A stretch of DNA of 64,000 nt from Eutrophocola sp963925675 (GCA_963925675.1 CAWUSW010000025.1:1-64000); one strand, 5' to 3'. Counted from the first letter of the stretch, positions 7,402 through 16,031 are shown. Notes: generated from the sequence alone by a model not told the origin. Numbers and translations are program-made.

Positions 7402-9587
7402 AAATTGTGGTGAATAGTTTAACTGGCAGAATAATTCAGGCATTGGTCAGGCTTTATCTAGCCTGCTTTGTCTATGTTTTTATGGAATGGTTGTTTTTTG
7501 TCACCAAGCCCTCGATTTTAAGTTATTACACCGTGGCGGAAAAAGCCTCTGTCATCTTCATGTCACCATTACTGATTTTCATCAGTTTGCTACCAGTAGT
7601 ACTGTTGTTTTTTGCTGTTGATGAATGGCTGATTAAAAAAGATAGACTGCAACTAATAAGAGCGGTGCCCGTTTTTATCTATGCCTCAGTTCTTTTTCTG
7701 CTAGCAGAGAATTTCAGTAACACCTTGTTTGGTTTATACAGCGGCTCGTTTCAGGGGCCAGGCCGCTATGTCTATCTTGCGGCATTTATAGGTTTGATCG
7801 TTGTTTTATACCGCCAATCCAGCGCAGAAAAAGAGGGCGGGAGTAGCAGGAGCCTGTTCACCAGCGCTACTATTATGTCGGCAGTATGCCTGCTCGTGGG
7901 TATGGTAATTGCCATAACGGGTCGCAGTGTTAATTCTGTCGGACCAGTAAGTACCGATATTGGCAGCGATTCCAGCCTGCCAAATATTCTGATTCTTTCA
8001 TCAGATGGCATTAACAGGCGCAACATGTCCGCCTATGGATACGAGCGTGACACCACACCCTTTATAAAATCCCTGATGGGAAACTCCCTGGTTTCAGCCA
8101 ATCATTTTTCCAATTCTTCTTATACGGGTGCTTCTGTGATTTCCCTGTTAACCGGAAAGCTACCGACAACTACAGGGGTCGTTTACCAGCCGGACGGATT
8201 GCGTGGCGTAGATGCGTATGAGCATTTGCCCGGTATTCTGCAAAAAGTGGGCTATACAAATGCTGATATAAGCGTCAGGTATTATGCCGATGCGCTTGAT
8301 ATGAATATGCAGGAGAGTTTCCAGGTTGCCAATGACCACACACGCATTGACGGCGTTCTTGGTGAATTGTATTCCCCTCTTTTTTCACTATATCCGGAGC
8401 AGAGTGTTTTCATTAAACAGAGTCTGGACAGGATCTCCAGCAGGCTTCTCCATATTACAGGGGGCAAGGATATTGAGGATGTCTATGAATTGGTGACACA
8501 AGCGGACAATCTTGCTACTTCTATTGCCATAGATGATAGCCGTATCAAACAACTGTTTGCTTTTATAGAGGAGAACAGTGAGCCCTTTTTTGTTCACTTA
8601 CATCTGCTGGGCACCCATGGTCCACGATTCAGACCTGCCGATCCGCTTTATTCACAAGGTCAGCAGCAGACCGGGAATCATATGCGGGACTTCTACGATG
8701 ATTCTATTCGTGATTATGATCATTACGTTTCTGAAATATACGCTTTCCTCGAGGAACGAGGGATTCTTGAAAATACCCTCGTCATAATAAATTCTGATCA
8801 CAGCCGCAATCCCAATATAGGTCTGCCGGTTCCGCTGATTATGGACTTTCCAGACAATCAGCACAGTGGTGTTATTGAGGGCAATACCCAGCGCATAGAT
8901 CTTGCGCCTACAATTCTTGATTACCTGGGTATTGGTATACCCGATTGGATGGAAGGGCGCACACTCCTTACTCCCGCTGAAGCCCCCGCTTTGATTTTTG
9001 CCTATTCACCTTTATCAATAGATTATGTATCGGATGTTGGCTGGACGGTGCTGGATCCCAAGCCGCCTTTTTTCACCTTGAATAATGTTTACGTTATTAA
9101 CTGTCATCGCATATATCATTTGGCAATTAGTCAGCAGACTTTTGACAATAAAGTGATACCGCAACATTCAGCTTACTGCAGTCAGGATGAAATGCTGCCG
9201 GGCTATGAGATTGTGAAAGCGATACTTAGTCACCTGGAAGAGCGAGACTATGACATTAGCTCCCTGGCATGGCTTACAGAGCTGGCGCCCGATCGTGAAG
9301 AATTCTTTTCAAAAAGCAGAGCAAGCCTGAGAGGAGATACCCTGTATTTACCGGCGGTTGAGTATCAGGACGGAATTTATGCTGCCGTATTAATTAATGA
9401 CGATTCAGGAAATTTCGTTATTGATGATCTTCAAATACCATTGAACATTGATGAAGTTTCGATTTTTAACCAGGAAACAGCGTCATTTATATTTACCCAG
9501 GCCGACGTAAATGGAGAGATCGGGAATCTCAAATTAACCTTGATCAGCGCAAACCCGACGGCTTTTAAGCTGACAATCGAAGAGTAA
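7398..9587 (+). CDS. membrane sulfatase/phosphoethanolamine-transferase-like enzyme
   Basis: The 729-residue protein has about five N-terminal membrane segments (residues 12-172) followed by an alkaline-phosphatase-superfamily domain in the periplasm. The domain opens with PNILILSSDG (metal Asp203) and AYGYERDTTPF. The nucleophile region is SSYTGASVISLLTG (about 240-252), with Thr/Ser rather than the Cys-x-Pro-x-Arg of formylglycine sulfatases. Later metal-site motifs are GTHGP and INSDHSRN. This favours transfer of a phospho-alcohol group or hydrolysis over classical sulfatase chemistry. It overlaps the upstream methyltransferase gene by four bases. The C-terminal 200 residues are unassigned. 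Confidence 0.72.
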   Translation: MKIVVNSLTGRIIQALVRLYLACFVYVFMEWLFFVTKPSILSYYTVAEKASVIFMSPLLIFISLLPVVLLFFAVDEWLIKKDRLQLIRAVPVFIYASVLFLLAENFSNTLFGLYSGSFQGPGRYVYLAAFIGLIVVLYRQSSAEKEGGSSRSLFTSATIMSAVCLLVGMVIAITGRSVNSVGPVSTDIGSDSSLPNILILSSDGINRRNMSAYGYERDTTPFIKSLMGNSLVSANHFSNSSYTGASVISLLTGKLPTTTGVVYQPDGLRGVDAYEHLPGILQKVGYTNADISVRYYADALDMNMQESFQVANDHTRIDGVLGELYSPLFSLYPEQSVFIKQSLDRISSRLLHITGGKDIEDVYELVTQADNLATSIAIDDSRIKQLFAFIEENSEPFFVHLHLLGTHGPRFRPADPLYSQGQQQTGNHMRDFYDDSIRDYDHYVSEIYAFLEERGILENTLVIINSDHSRNPNIGLPVPLIMDFPDNQHSGVIEGNTQRIDLAPTILDYLGIGIPDWMEGRTLLTPAEAPALIFAYSPLSIDYVSDVGWTVLDPKPPFFTLNNVYVINCHRIYHLAISQQTFDNKVIPQHSAYCSQDEMLPGYEIVKAILSHLEERDYDISSLAWLTELAPDREEFFSKSRASLRGDTLYLPAVEYQDGIYAAVLINDDSGNFVIDDLQIPLNIDEVSIFNQETASFIFTQADVNGEIGNLKLTLISANPTAFKLTIEE

Positions 9588-9716
9588 ACCGGGTCATCAA
9601 TTTACCTTGGGGCAGTGAAGAAAAGAAAAAGATTCACGCAAGCATTCTTTACTTATGTTGAATTATGGAATGCTTGGCAAAAAGAGGCTTAAATCTCTGT
9701 AACCCATTGATTTTAT

Positions 9717-9766
9717 AGGTATCTACCGGTGGGCTTGAACCACCGACCCCGGCGTTATGAATTCTG
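9717..9766 (-). pseudogene. decayed 3' half of tRNA-Met
   Basis: Read on the minus strand, this segment keeps the anticodon CAT, the 3' side of the anticodon arm, the variable region and the T arm (ggttcaagccc), and most of the acceptor 3' strand. It has about eight differences from the intact tRNA-Met at 11894-11970. The 5' half is missing. It has the same orientation as the intact gene and lies beyond its 3' end, the geometry left by integration at a tRNA 3' end. It sits in the 284-bp gap before the PQQ dehydrogenase gene. Confidence 0.7.
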
Positions 9767-9778
9767 ATTAATCTTGGT

Positions 9779-9809
9779 GTCGGAGTAAAAGCTCGAATTT
9801 TACTCTGAC
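9779..9809. repeat. short inverted repeat (gtcggagtaaaa/ttttactctgac)
   Basis: Two 12-base arms with one mismatch flank a seven-base spacer, and a further partial copy (ttactctgag) starts near 9826. Repeats of the type ttttactctgaccc are, from memory, common near IS200-like or REP-associated transposases. It adds to the signs of past element activity between the tRNA-Met fragment and the dehydrogenase gene. Confidence 0.55.
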
Positions 9810-9871
9810 CCTAAATATTTTGATGTTACTCTGAGCCTCTTGATAATAATAAGATTCCGGGGGATTTCATT

Positions 9872-11809
9872 ATGCGTTTGCGACCTTTTTTTAGCAAAAC
9901 TCTGACGTTCTGCCTTCTTTCAATGGCTATTAATACCTATGGGCAGGTGGGTGCCACTTCCGATTGGACAGTGTATGGAGGGGGTGAGGGCAGTACTCGT
10001 TATTCTGCATTGAATCAAATCAATGCCGATACTGTAGCGGACCTGGAGCTTGCCTGGGTATGGAAGGCGGATTCCTTGTTGCCCAGAGCACAGCCTTCCA
10101 GCCAGACAACCCCGCTGATGGTCAATGGGGTGCTTTATTTCACCATGGACTCCCGGCGCATTGTGATTGCCGCTGATGCTGGTACTGGCGAGACACTTTG
10201 GCTGTATCGGCCTGATGAGGGCGATCGTTATAGCGCAGCTCCCCGTAAAATCCACCGCGGAGTGTCCTGGTGGAGTGATGGCAATGGCGACGACCGTATT
10301 CTGTTTGCTACCCCGGGCTTTAATCTGATTGCCCTTGATGCCCATACCGGTGTGCCGATTTCCTCTTTTGGTGATAATGGCATCGTTGATATGGTGGCTG
10401 AGCAGGATCAGCTCTTTGAAGGTGATTTATTAGGCCGCTTGGGCAACTCATCACCGGTTGTTATTTCCCGCGATACCGTGGTCATAGGTCCTGCCATGGG
10501 TCGTCTCAATAAAGTTAATGCGAAGGGCGATATTCTGGCTTTTGATGTTCGAACCGGACAACGAAAGTGGACTTTTCATACTATCCCGCGTTCCGGCGAG
10601 TATGGTTATGAGTCATGGCTCAATGGTTCAGCTGACTATACCGGTAATGCCGGAGTATGGGGGCCATTTTCAGTCGACTCGGAACTGGGCTATATCTATC
10701 TGGCTGTTGAAGCACCTACCAACGATGTCTACGGTGGCGCCCGTCATGGCGACAACCTGTTTTCCAGCAGTCTTGTCGCGGTGAATATAGAAACTGGTCA
10801 ACGGGAGTGGCATTACCAGTTGGTCCATCACGATATCTGGGATTATGACAATCCGGCGCATCCTATTTTGCTGGATATAAATGTCGGTGGTCGGGAAATT
10901 AAAGCGGTAGTTCAGCTTACCAAGCAAGCTTTTGCGTATGTGTTTGATCGTGTTACCGGCGAGCCTGTATGGCCAATCATCGAAACGCCGGTTCCTCAAA
11001 CCACTGTTCCCGGTGAGTGGACATCAACTACCCAGCCAATTCCCACCCGGCCGCCTGGCTTCGATGTTCAGGGTTATAGTGAAGATGATCTGATTGATTT
11101 CACACCACAATTGCGAGCCCTAGCAGTCGCCGCGCTGGCAAACTATACCACTGGCCCGGTTTACACACCGGCTTCTGTGGTTACTTCAGACAATGTAGGC
11201 ACTCTTCAGTTACCCGGTTTTGGTGGTGGTGCGAACTGGCCTTCGGGTGCCGCAGATCCTGAAACAGGGTTTGTGTATGTTGGTTCAATAACCAACCCAA
11301 CAGTACTAGGCCTTGTGCCAAATCTGCCTGCTCGACCTGAAGATCCGAACTATTCCGATTACAGGATGAGTGGAGGTTTACCTGATCTCCCTTATGACCT
11401 GCCTCTTCTAAAGCCGCCCTATGGAAGAATCACAGCCTATGATATGAATCAGGGTGAAATTGCCTGGCAGATTCCTAACGGGGATACCCCTCCTGCCATT
11501 CAGGCCAAGCTGGATGAGGCCGGACTGACTAATGTCCCCCCCACGGGAAGTCGGGCGCAGGCAGGTTTGCTGGTAACAAAGAGCCTGTTATTTGCCGGTG
11601 AAGGTGCTAATGGTCAGCCTTATTTACATGCCTATGATAAGCAAAGCGGGCAAGAAATCTGGCGTACTGCCCTGCCGTCAGGTCCGCAGACTGGTTTGCC
11701 CATGACTTATTCGCATGAAGGTAAGCAATATATCATCGTCGCCGTGAATGGGAATGCTTCTGGAGAATCTGGAAATGCTGCGCAGTTGGTGGCTTATAGA
11801 CTGCCATAG
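9872..11809 (+). CDS. secreted PQQ-dependent dehydrogenase (glucose/alcohol dehydrogenase-like)
   Basis: The 645-residue protein has a signal peptide (MRLRPFFSKTLTFCLLSMAI...YGQ) and an eight-bladed quinoprotein propeller with repeated tryptophan-docking blades (for example TGETLWLYRP, TGQRKWTFHT and TGQREWHYQL). The motif HHDIWDYDNPAHP carries the conserved Asp used in catalysis and calcium binding. There is no cytochrome c domain and no N-terminal membrane bundle, so it is a soluble periplasmic relative of the Gcd family passing electrons to an unknown acceptor. Its substrate cannot be read from sequence. The ribosome site is ccggggga. It stands alone between a tRNA-Met fragment and intact tRNA-Met. 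Confidence 0.82.
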   Translation: MRLRPFFSKTLTFCLLSMAINTYGQVGATSDWTVYGGGEGSTRYSALNQINADTVADLELAWVWKADSLLPRAQPSSQTTPLMVNGVLYFTMDSRRIVIAADAGTGETLWLYRPDEGDRYSAAPRKIHRGVSWWSDGNGDDRILFATPGFNLIALDAHTGVPISSFGDNGIVDMVAEQDQLFEGDLLGRLGNSSPVVISRDTVVIGPAMGRLNKVNAKGDILAFDVRTGQRKWTFHTIPRSGEYGYESWLNGSADYTGNAGVWGPFSVDSELGYIYLAVEAPTNDVYGGARHGDNLFSSSLVAVNIETGQREWHYQLVHHDIWDYDNPAHPILLDINVGGREIKAVVQLTKQAFAYVFDRVTGEPVWPIIETPVPQTTVPGEWTSTTQPIPTRPPGFDVQGYSEDDLIDFTPQLRALAVAALANYTTGPVYTPASVVTSDNVGTLQLPGFGGGANWPSGAADPETGFVYVGSITNPTVLGLVPNLPARPEDPNYSDYRMSGGLPDLPYDLPLLKPPYGRITAYDMNQGEIAWQIPNGDTPPAIQAKLDEAGLTNVPPTGSRAQAGLLVTKSLLFAGEGANGQPYLHAYDKQSGQEIWRTALPSGPQTGLPMTYSHEGKQYIIVAVNGNASGESGNAAQLVAYRLP

Positions 11810-11852
11810 TTAAGGGCTGATGTTGTAAGCAGAGACTTTATTGCTGGCCATA

Positions 11853-11890
11853 AAAAAAGTACTTAACGAAATTTCGTTAAGTACTTTTTT
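11853..11890. terminator. perfectly palindromic intrinsic terminator
   Basis: A 38-base perfect palindrome, with arms aaaaaagtacttaacgaaa and its complement, lies 43 bases after the dehydrogenase stop and four bases from the 3' end of tRNA-Met. It can terminate both the dehydrogenase transcript and the tRNA transcript. Confidence 0.9.
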
Positions 11891-11893
11891 GTT

Positions 11894-11970
11894 TGGTAGC
11901 TACGAGTGGACTTGAACCACCGACCCCAGCATTATGAATGCTGTGCTCTAACCAGCTGAGCTACGTAGCC
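11894..11970 (-). tRNA. tRNA-Met (CAT)
   Basis: The 77-base gene folds as a standard cloverleaf on the minus strand. It has acceptor GGCTACG, D arm GCTCAGCTGGTTAGAGC, anticodon stem around CAT (agcattcataatgct), T arm ggtggttcaagtccac, and an encoded CCA end. The acceptor has a G1-U72 wobble. The sequence matches the elongator tRNA-Met rather than the initiator, which would begin with C and have three G-C pairs in the anticodon stem. Confidence 0.93.
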
Positions 11971-12015
11971 TTAATTTTCTACTGCGGCCGCCAATTGTAC
12001 ACAATCTGAAAACGG

Positions 12016-12223
12016 AAATTTAAATTTTACGGCTCAACGTATATATGTATACACCTGCGCGAAAAATTTAAATCTCCGCTTCCATCTCATGCACACTTGA
12101 CGCCCTCGCGACGAAAAATGATACTTTTTCGGTTTCCCATTTTACTGCATCTGAAAATTTAATTTGAAATTTTAGTCTCGACGTATAAGGCATACGCCTA
12201 CGAGTAAGATTTCAAATTAAATT
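12016..12223. repeat. two long imperfect hairpins of one family
   Basis: The 414-bp gap between tRNA-Met and ychF contains two AT-rich hairpins, 12016-12073 and 12156-12223. The second has a perfect 15-bp outer stem (aatttaatttgaaat) and continues through a partly paired GC-containing inner part to cgtat/atacg around a five-base loop. The first has the same plan: an aaatttaaatttt outer stem, a tacggctcaacgtata inner part and a complementary right half. A smaller stem (gaaaaa/ctttttc) lies between them. The shared architecture implies a repeat family or structured RNA. No open frame is supported here. Confidence 0.65.
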
Positions 12224-12384
12224 CCCATCTACAGCAAACTGGAAACCCTCTGACTGGTGAGAATTCTTTCAATACACTTTTCAGAAGGATGCGCATTTTC
12301 GGGATTTCCCTGCTTTTTGTCAAGGAAACTGTCCTGTAGGTCACAAAAGCTCAGCGTCATTCGACATTGCAGCCAATGGCTGCC

Positions 12385-13476
12385 CTAGACGTTGAACCTG
12401 AAATGGATAACGTCGCCATCCTTCACCAGGTATTCTTTTCCTTCCAGGCGCCATTTGCCGGCATCCTTGGCACCCTGTTCGCCTTTGTTGGCAATAAAAT
12501 CGTCATAGCCAATGATTTCTGCGCGGATAAAGCCTTTCTCGAAATCGGTATGGATGACGGCAGCCGCCTGTGGGGCCGTGGCGCCTTTCTTGACGGTCCA
12601 GGCGCGGACTTCTTTAACGCCTGCGGTGAAGTAGGTTTGCAGGCCCAGTAAGGTGTAACCGGCGCGTATCACTCTGTCCAGCCCGGGTTCAGTCATGCCC
12701 ATTTCCTGGAGAAACTCCAGTTTCTCATCCGCAGCCAGTTCGGCAATTTCAGATTCGAGCTTGTTGCATACAGCAACCACTTGAGCGCCTTCGGATTCGG
12801 CGATTTTTGTGACCACATCCAAATGTGGATTATCCTGAAAACCATTTTCATCGACATTGGCGATGTAGACAGTGGGCTTGATGGTGAGCAGATGCAGCGT
12901 ATAGATATTAGCCAGTGCATCTTCATCAAGTCCCATGCTACGCACTGGATTACCGCCGTCCAGATGTGCCTGTATTTTTTGTAACAGGGCGGTTTGTTTC
13001 TGTGCATCCTTGTCGCCGCTCTTGGCAACACGGCTTACCTTGTCCAGGGCCTTGTCTACGGTTTCCAGATCAGACAAGGCCAGTTCGGTATTGATGATTT
13101 CAATATCGTTGGCCGGATGAATGGTGTTGGAGACATGGACAACATTGTCGTCTTCAAAACAACGGACCACGTGGGCGATAGCATCTGTCTCGCGGATATT
13201 GGCCAGAAACTGGTTGCCCAGACCTTCGCCTTTGGACGCTCCGGCAACCAGACCAGCAATGTCGACAAATTCCATGGTGGTGGGAATGGTATTTTGTGGC
13301 TTAACTATTGCTGTCAGCGCATCCAGACGTGGATCCGGAATGGAAACAACGCCGGCATTGGGTTCAATGGTGCAAAACGGAAAATTTTCCGCGGCAATAC
13401 CCGCCTCGGTAAGAGCATTAAAAAGAGTAGATTTACCTACATTTGGCAATCCCACGATACCGCATTTAATTCCCAT
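12385..13476 (-). CDS. ychF: redox-regulated ribosome-associated ATPase YchF (Obg family)
   Basis: The 363-residue protein has a P-loop, GLPNVGKST (residues 8-16), a switch DIAGLVAGASKGEGLGN, and the altered specificity motif NVDE in place of NKxD, which makes YchF prefer ATP. A coiled-coil insertion and a C-terminal TGS domain (about 280-363) follow. YchF/OLA1 proteins bind ribosomes and affect translation and the oxidative stress response. The frame is open further upstream, but the start at 13476 is fixed by the conserved MGIKCGIVG and by the ribosome site aggaaaa. It follows pth in the same operon, as in many gammaproteobacteria. Confidence 0.96.
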   Translation of the reverse strand: MGIKCGIVGLPNVGKSTLFNALTEAGIAAENFPFCTIEPNAGVVSIPDPRLDALTAIVKPQNTIPTTMEFVDIAGLVAGASKGEGLGNQFLANIRETDAIAHVVRCFEDDNVVHVSNTIHPANDIEIINTELALSDLETVDKALDKVSRVAKSGDKDAQKQTALLQKIQAHLDGGNPVRSMGLDEDALANIYTLHLLTIKPTVYIANVDENGFQDNPHLDVVTKIAESEGAQVVAVCNKLESEIAELAADEKLEFLQEMGMTEPGLDRVIRAGYTLLGLQTYFTAGVKEVRAWTVKKGATAPQAAAVIHTDFEKGFIRAEIIGYDDFIANKGEQGAKDAGKWRLEGKEYLVKDGDVIHFRFNV

Positions 13477-13492
13477 AAATTTTCCTGTATCC

Positions 13493-13537
13493 GTTATTCG
13501 TCGAATGGCGGTTCTGCGCGCCTTATCCGGCCTACAA
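13493..13537 (-). repeat. REP-type palindrome between pth and ychF
   Basis: Read on the minus strand it begins tgtaggccggataaggcgcg and continues with the complementary half ccgccattcgac. That is the pattern of enterobacterial and pseudomonad REP sequences. Its first TAG is the stop codon of pth, so the repeat is fused to the end of the gene. It fills most of the 55-bp intercistronic space. Confidence 0.65.
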
Positions 13538-14116
13538 TTTATCTTCTTTGGTATGCAACTTGCCCATGGCTTCCTGGAATTTACCTTCCACCAGCAGGGG
13601 AAGAAGCCTGATCGCTTCATCAATATTGTTCTGTATGGCATCGGCTTCCTGTTTGGATGGCACGCCAAGGACATAATCGATGCTTTTGCCACTTGGTCGC
13701 CCGATACCAATGCGCAAGCGATGGAAGTCGTTGCTGTCCAGTGCCTTGGCTATATCCCTGACGCCATTATGGCCACCATGGCCGCCCCCGCTTTTAAGAC
13801 GCACTGTCTCAACAGGCAGATCCAGTTCGTCATAGGCCACCAGGATGTTTTCCGGGGCAATATCATAATAACGGGCCATAGCAGACACAGCTTGGCCGCT
13901 GTTATTCATGAAGGTGGTGGGGAAAAGCAGACGCACATCATGACCAGAGATACTGATCCTTTCTGCCAGGCCAAAAAACTTGCTATCCGGACGCAGTTCT
14001 CCATGAAAGTCATCACAGAGGGTTTCCAGAAACATGGCACCGGCATTATGACGGGTAAAACGGTATTGCTGGCCTGGATTACCCAGGCCAACAATCAGTT
14101 TGATGCCATCATTCAT
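13532..14116 (-). CDS. pth: peptidyl-tRNA hydrolase
   Basis: The 194-residue enzyme recycles peptidyl-tRNA released from stalled ribosomes by cleaving the ester bond between peptide and tRNA. Catalytic and binding motifs are present: GLGNPG (Asn13), the catalytic His23 in TRHNAG, and TFMNNSG. The region YDELDLP followed by GGGHGGHNG is also conserved. The length is normal for Pth. It starts 12 bases after the rplY stop with no clear Shine-Dalgarno sequence, which suggests coupling to rplY translation. Its TAG stop lies inside a REP-type palindrome. The rplY-pth-ychF order is a conserved translation-related operon. Confidence 0.97.
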   Translation of the reverse strand: MNDGIKLIVGLGNPGQQYRFTRHNAGAMFLETLCDDFHGELRPDSKFFGLAERISISGHDVRLLFPTTFMNNSGQAVSAMARYYDIAPENILVAYDELDLPVETVRLKSGGGHGGHNGVRDIAKALDSNDFHRLRIGIGRPSGKSIDYVLGVPSKQEADAIQNNIDEAIRLLPLLVEGKFQEAMGKLHTKEDKL

Positions 14117-14128
14117 GATGAAAGGATG

Positions 14129-14809
14129 TTATTCGCTTTTATCGTCGTCGCCGGAAGAGTCGCCAGCACCTGCTTCACCTTCAGCTGCTTCTGCAGACTC
14201 TACGGGCACTTCGGCAGCCTGCTCACGAATCTCATTTACTGCCGCAACAGCAAGATCGCTTGATTCGCCATGAGACAAGTCGACGCTGGTAACGCCTTCT
14301 GGCAGAGCCAGATCGGAGATATGGACAGAATCACCGGTATGCACTTCAAGCATATCCACTTCGATGTATTCTGGCAGGTTTTTCGGCAGACAGGAGATTT
14401 CCAGTTCGTTCATCAAGTGATTGATCTGGCCATTTTCCGTTTTAACGCCAACACAAGCCTCTTCGTTGACGAAGTGAAGCGGTACATTTACGGTCAGTTC
14501 CACATCAGCACGTACGCGCAAAAAGTCTGCATGCATGAGTACTGGTTTGGCCGGATGACGCTGGAGATCCTTGATAATCACGCTTTCCTTGTTGCCAGCG
14601 ACATTGATTTCAAGAATTGAAGAGAAGAATGCTTCATCTTCAATGGCATGAAAAACATCATCATGGCGCAAGGTAATTGACAAGGGGTCTTTGCCGGCAC
14701 CATAGATGATGGCCGGGATTTCATTTTCTAGTCTGCGCAGGCGGCGGCTCGCACCTTTCCCTACGTCTGCTCGAGGCTTGGCTGCGAGAATAAATTCATT
14801 ACTGGACAT
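14129..14809 (-). CDS. rplY: 50S ribosomal protein L25/general stress protein Ctc
   Basis: This 226-residue protein has an N-terminal L25 domain that binds 5S rRNA (about residues 1-95) and a C-terminal TL5/Ctc beta domain (about 100-190), as in the long Ctc form. The tail is acidic and rich in Ala, Glu, Gly and Asp. The start is fixed by a good ribosome site (aggag) 10 bases upstream. The leader between prs and rplY contains an imperfect 10-bp hairpin (14832-14858, ccgggttatt arms) without a U-run, possibly a leader structure. It follows prs by 110 bases and precedes pth. Confidence 0.95.
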   Translation of the reverse strand: MSSNEFILAAKPRADVGKGASRRLRRLENEIPAIIYGAGKDPLSITLRHDDVFHAIEDEAFFSSILEINVAGNKESVIIKDLQRHPAKPVLMHADFLRVRADVELTVNVPLHFVNEEACVGVKTENGQINHLMNELEISCLPKNLPEYIEVDMLEVHTGDSVHISDLALPEGVTSVDLSHGESSDLAVAAVNEIREQAAEVPVESAEAAEGEAGAGDSSGDDDKSE

Positions 14810-14919
14810 ATATATGTCTCCTGATAAGTTGCCGGGTTATTTGCGACCAATAGCCCGGAATTTTTGATATCTGAAAGAACGTGCCGATAAGCTGTTTATT
14901 AAAACCGTGGTTTTAAAAA

Positions 14920-15870
14920 TCAGGTGTTATCAAACATCGCGCTGACAGACTCCTCATTGCTAACCCGCCTGATTGACTCACCCAGGAATTTACCCATGGT
15001 GAGTTGGCGAATCTTTTTGCAATTCTTTGCTTCTTCCGACAAGGGAATGGTATCGGTAACAACCAGTGAGTCGAGGGAAGAATTATTAATATTTTCCATG
15101 GCGTTGCCAGACAGCACTGGATGAGTACAGTAAGCAACGACTTTCAGTGCGCCTTCTTCTTTCAAGGCATCGGCAGCTTTGCATAATGTGCCTGCCGTAT
15201 CGACCATGTCGTCTACAATCAGACAAGTTCGATCTTTAACTTCACCAATAAGATTCATCACCTGGGACTCATTGGCCTTGGGACGACGTTTGTCGATGAT
15301 GGCCAGATCTATGTCCAGCTGTTTGGCAAAGGCACGAGCCCTGACTACACCACCGATGTCCGGTGAAACCACCATCAGGTTTTTATAATTCTGGCGGATG
15401 ACTTCATCGACCAATAAAGGGGAAGCATAAACGTTATCAACCGGGATCTGGAAAAAGCCCTGAATCTGTTCGGCGTGTAAATCCACCGTTAGCAAGCGAT
15501 TAACACCGACGGCGCTGATCATGTCTGCAACTACCTTGGAGCTAATCGGTACACGGGCAGATCTGACGCGGCGATCCTGACGGGCATAGCCAAAGTAGGG
15601 GATAACAGCGGTAATGCGATTGGCGGATGAGCGATGTAGGGCATCGGCCATTAATAATAATTCCATCAGGTTGCTGTTGGTGGGAGCGCAAGTGGGCTGA
15701 ATGATGAAAACATCCTGACCACGTACATTTTCATTCAGCTCGACACTGATTTCTCCATCACTGAATTTGTGAACATTTGCTCGACCCAGCGGCACACCCA
15801 GCCATTTAGCGACTTTTTCTGCCAGTTCCGGATTTGCATTGCCGGTGAATACCATCAAGTTGTTGGCCAT
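14920..15870 (-). CDS. prs: ribose-phosphate pyrophosphokinase (PRPP synthase)
   Basis: The 316-residue enzyme makes PRPP from ribose 5-phosphate and ATP for nucleotide, histidine, tryptophan and NAD synthesis. It shows the class I features: FSDGEISVELNENVRGQDVF, the ATP-binding flexible loop YARQDRR, DLHAEQIQGFF, the catalytic-loop region IIDKRRPKANE, and the PRPP loop LIVDDMVDTAGTL. The reading frame continues upstream to 15999, but the start at 15870 matches the family and follows aaggaa. tRNA-Gln lies 86 bases upstream, so both may belong to the ispE-tRNA-prs transcription unit common in pseudomonads. Confidence 0.97.
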   Translation of the reverse strand: MANNLMVFTGNANPELAEKVAKWLGVPLGRANVHKFSDGEISVELNENVRGQDVFIIQPTCAPTNSNLMELLLMADALHRSSANRITAVIPYFGYARQDRRVRSARVPISSKVVADMISAVGVNRLLTVDLHAEQIQGFFQIPVDNVYASPLLVDEVIRQNYKNLMVVSPDIGGVVRARAFAKQLDIDLAIIDKRRPKANESQVMNLIGEVKDRTCLIVDDMVDTAGTLCKAADALKEEGALKVVAYCTHPVLSGNAMENINNSSLDSLVVTDTIPLSEEAKNCKKIRQLTMGKFLGESIRRVSNEESVSAMFDNT

Positions 15871-15956
15871 AGGGCTTTTCCTTGGTGCTCTTTTGCGCGT
15901 TTTTATATGTTTGACAGAAATCGGGAAATCGCTTTTCAGGTCGTACAGGGTGAATA

Positions 15957-16031
15957 TGGTTGGGGTGGGAGGATTCGAACCTCCGCATGCAAGGATCAAA
16001 ACCTTGTGCCTTACCGCTTGGCGACACCCCA
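15957..16031 (-). tRNA. tRNA-Gln (TTG)
   Basis: The 75-base gene has acceptor TGGGGTG, D arm with gccaagcggtaaggc, anticodon stem caagg/ccttg around loop ttttgat (anticodon TTG), T arm ggaggttcgaatcctcc, and an encoded CCA. The position between ispE and prs is the one this tRNA occupies in Pseudomonas. Two decayed copies of its 5' half follow at 16074-16121 and 16170-16205. Confidence 0.95.

Noticed and set aside
12367..12651. A 94-residue plus-strand frame at the end of ychF
   Set aside because: Antisense shadow of the YchF TGS domain.
13121..14263. A 380-residue plus-strand frame across ychF and pth
   Set aside because: It is antisense to two certain core genes and has no domain or coding-like composition.
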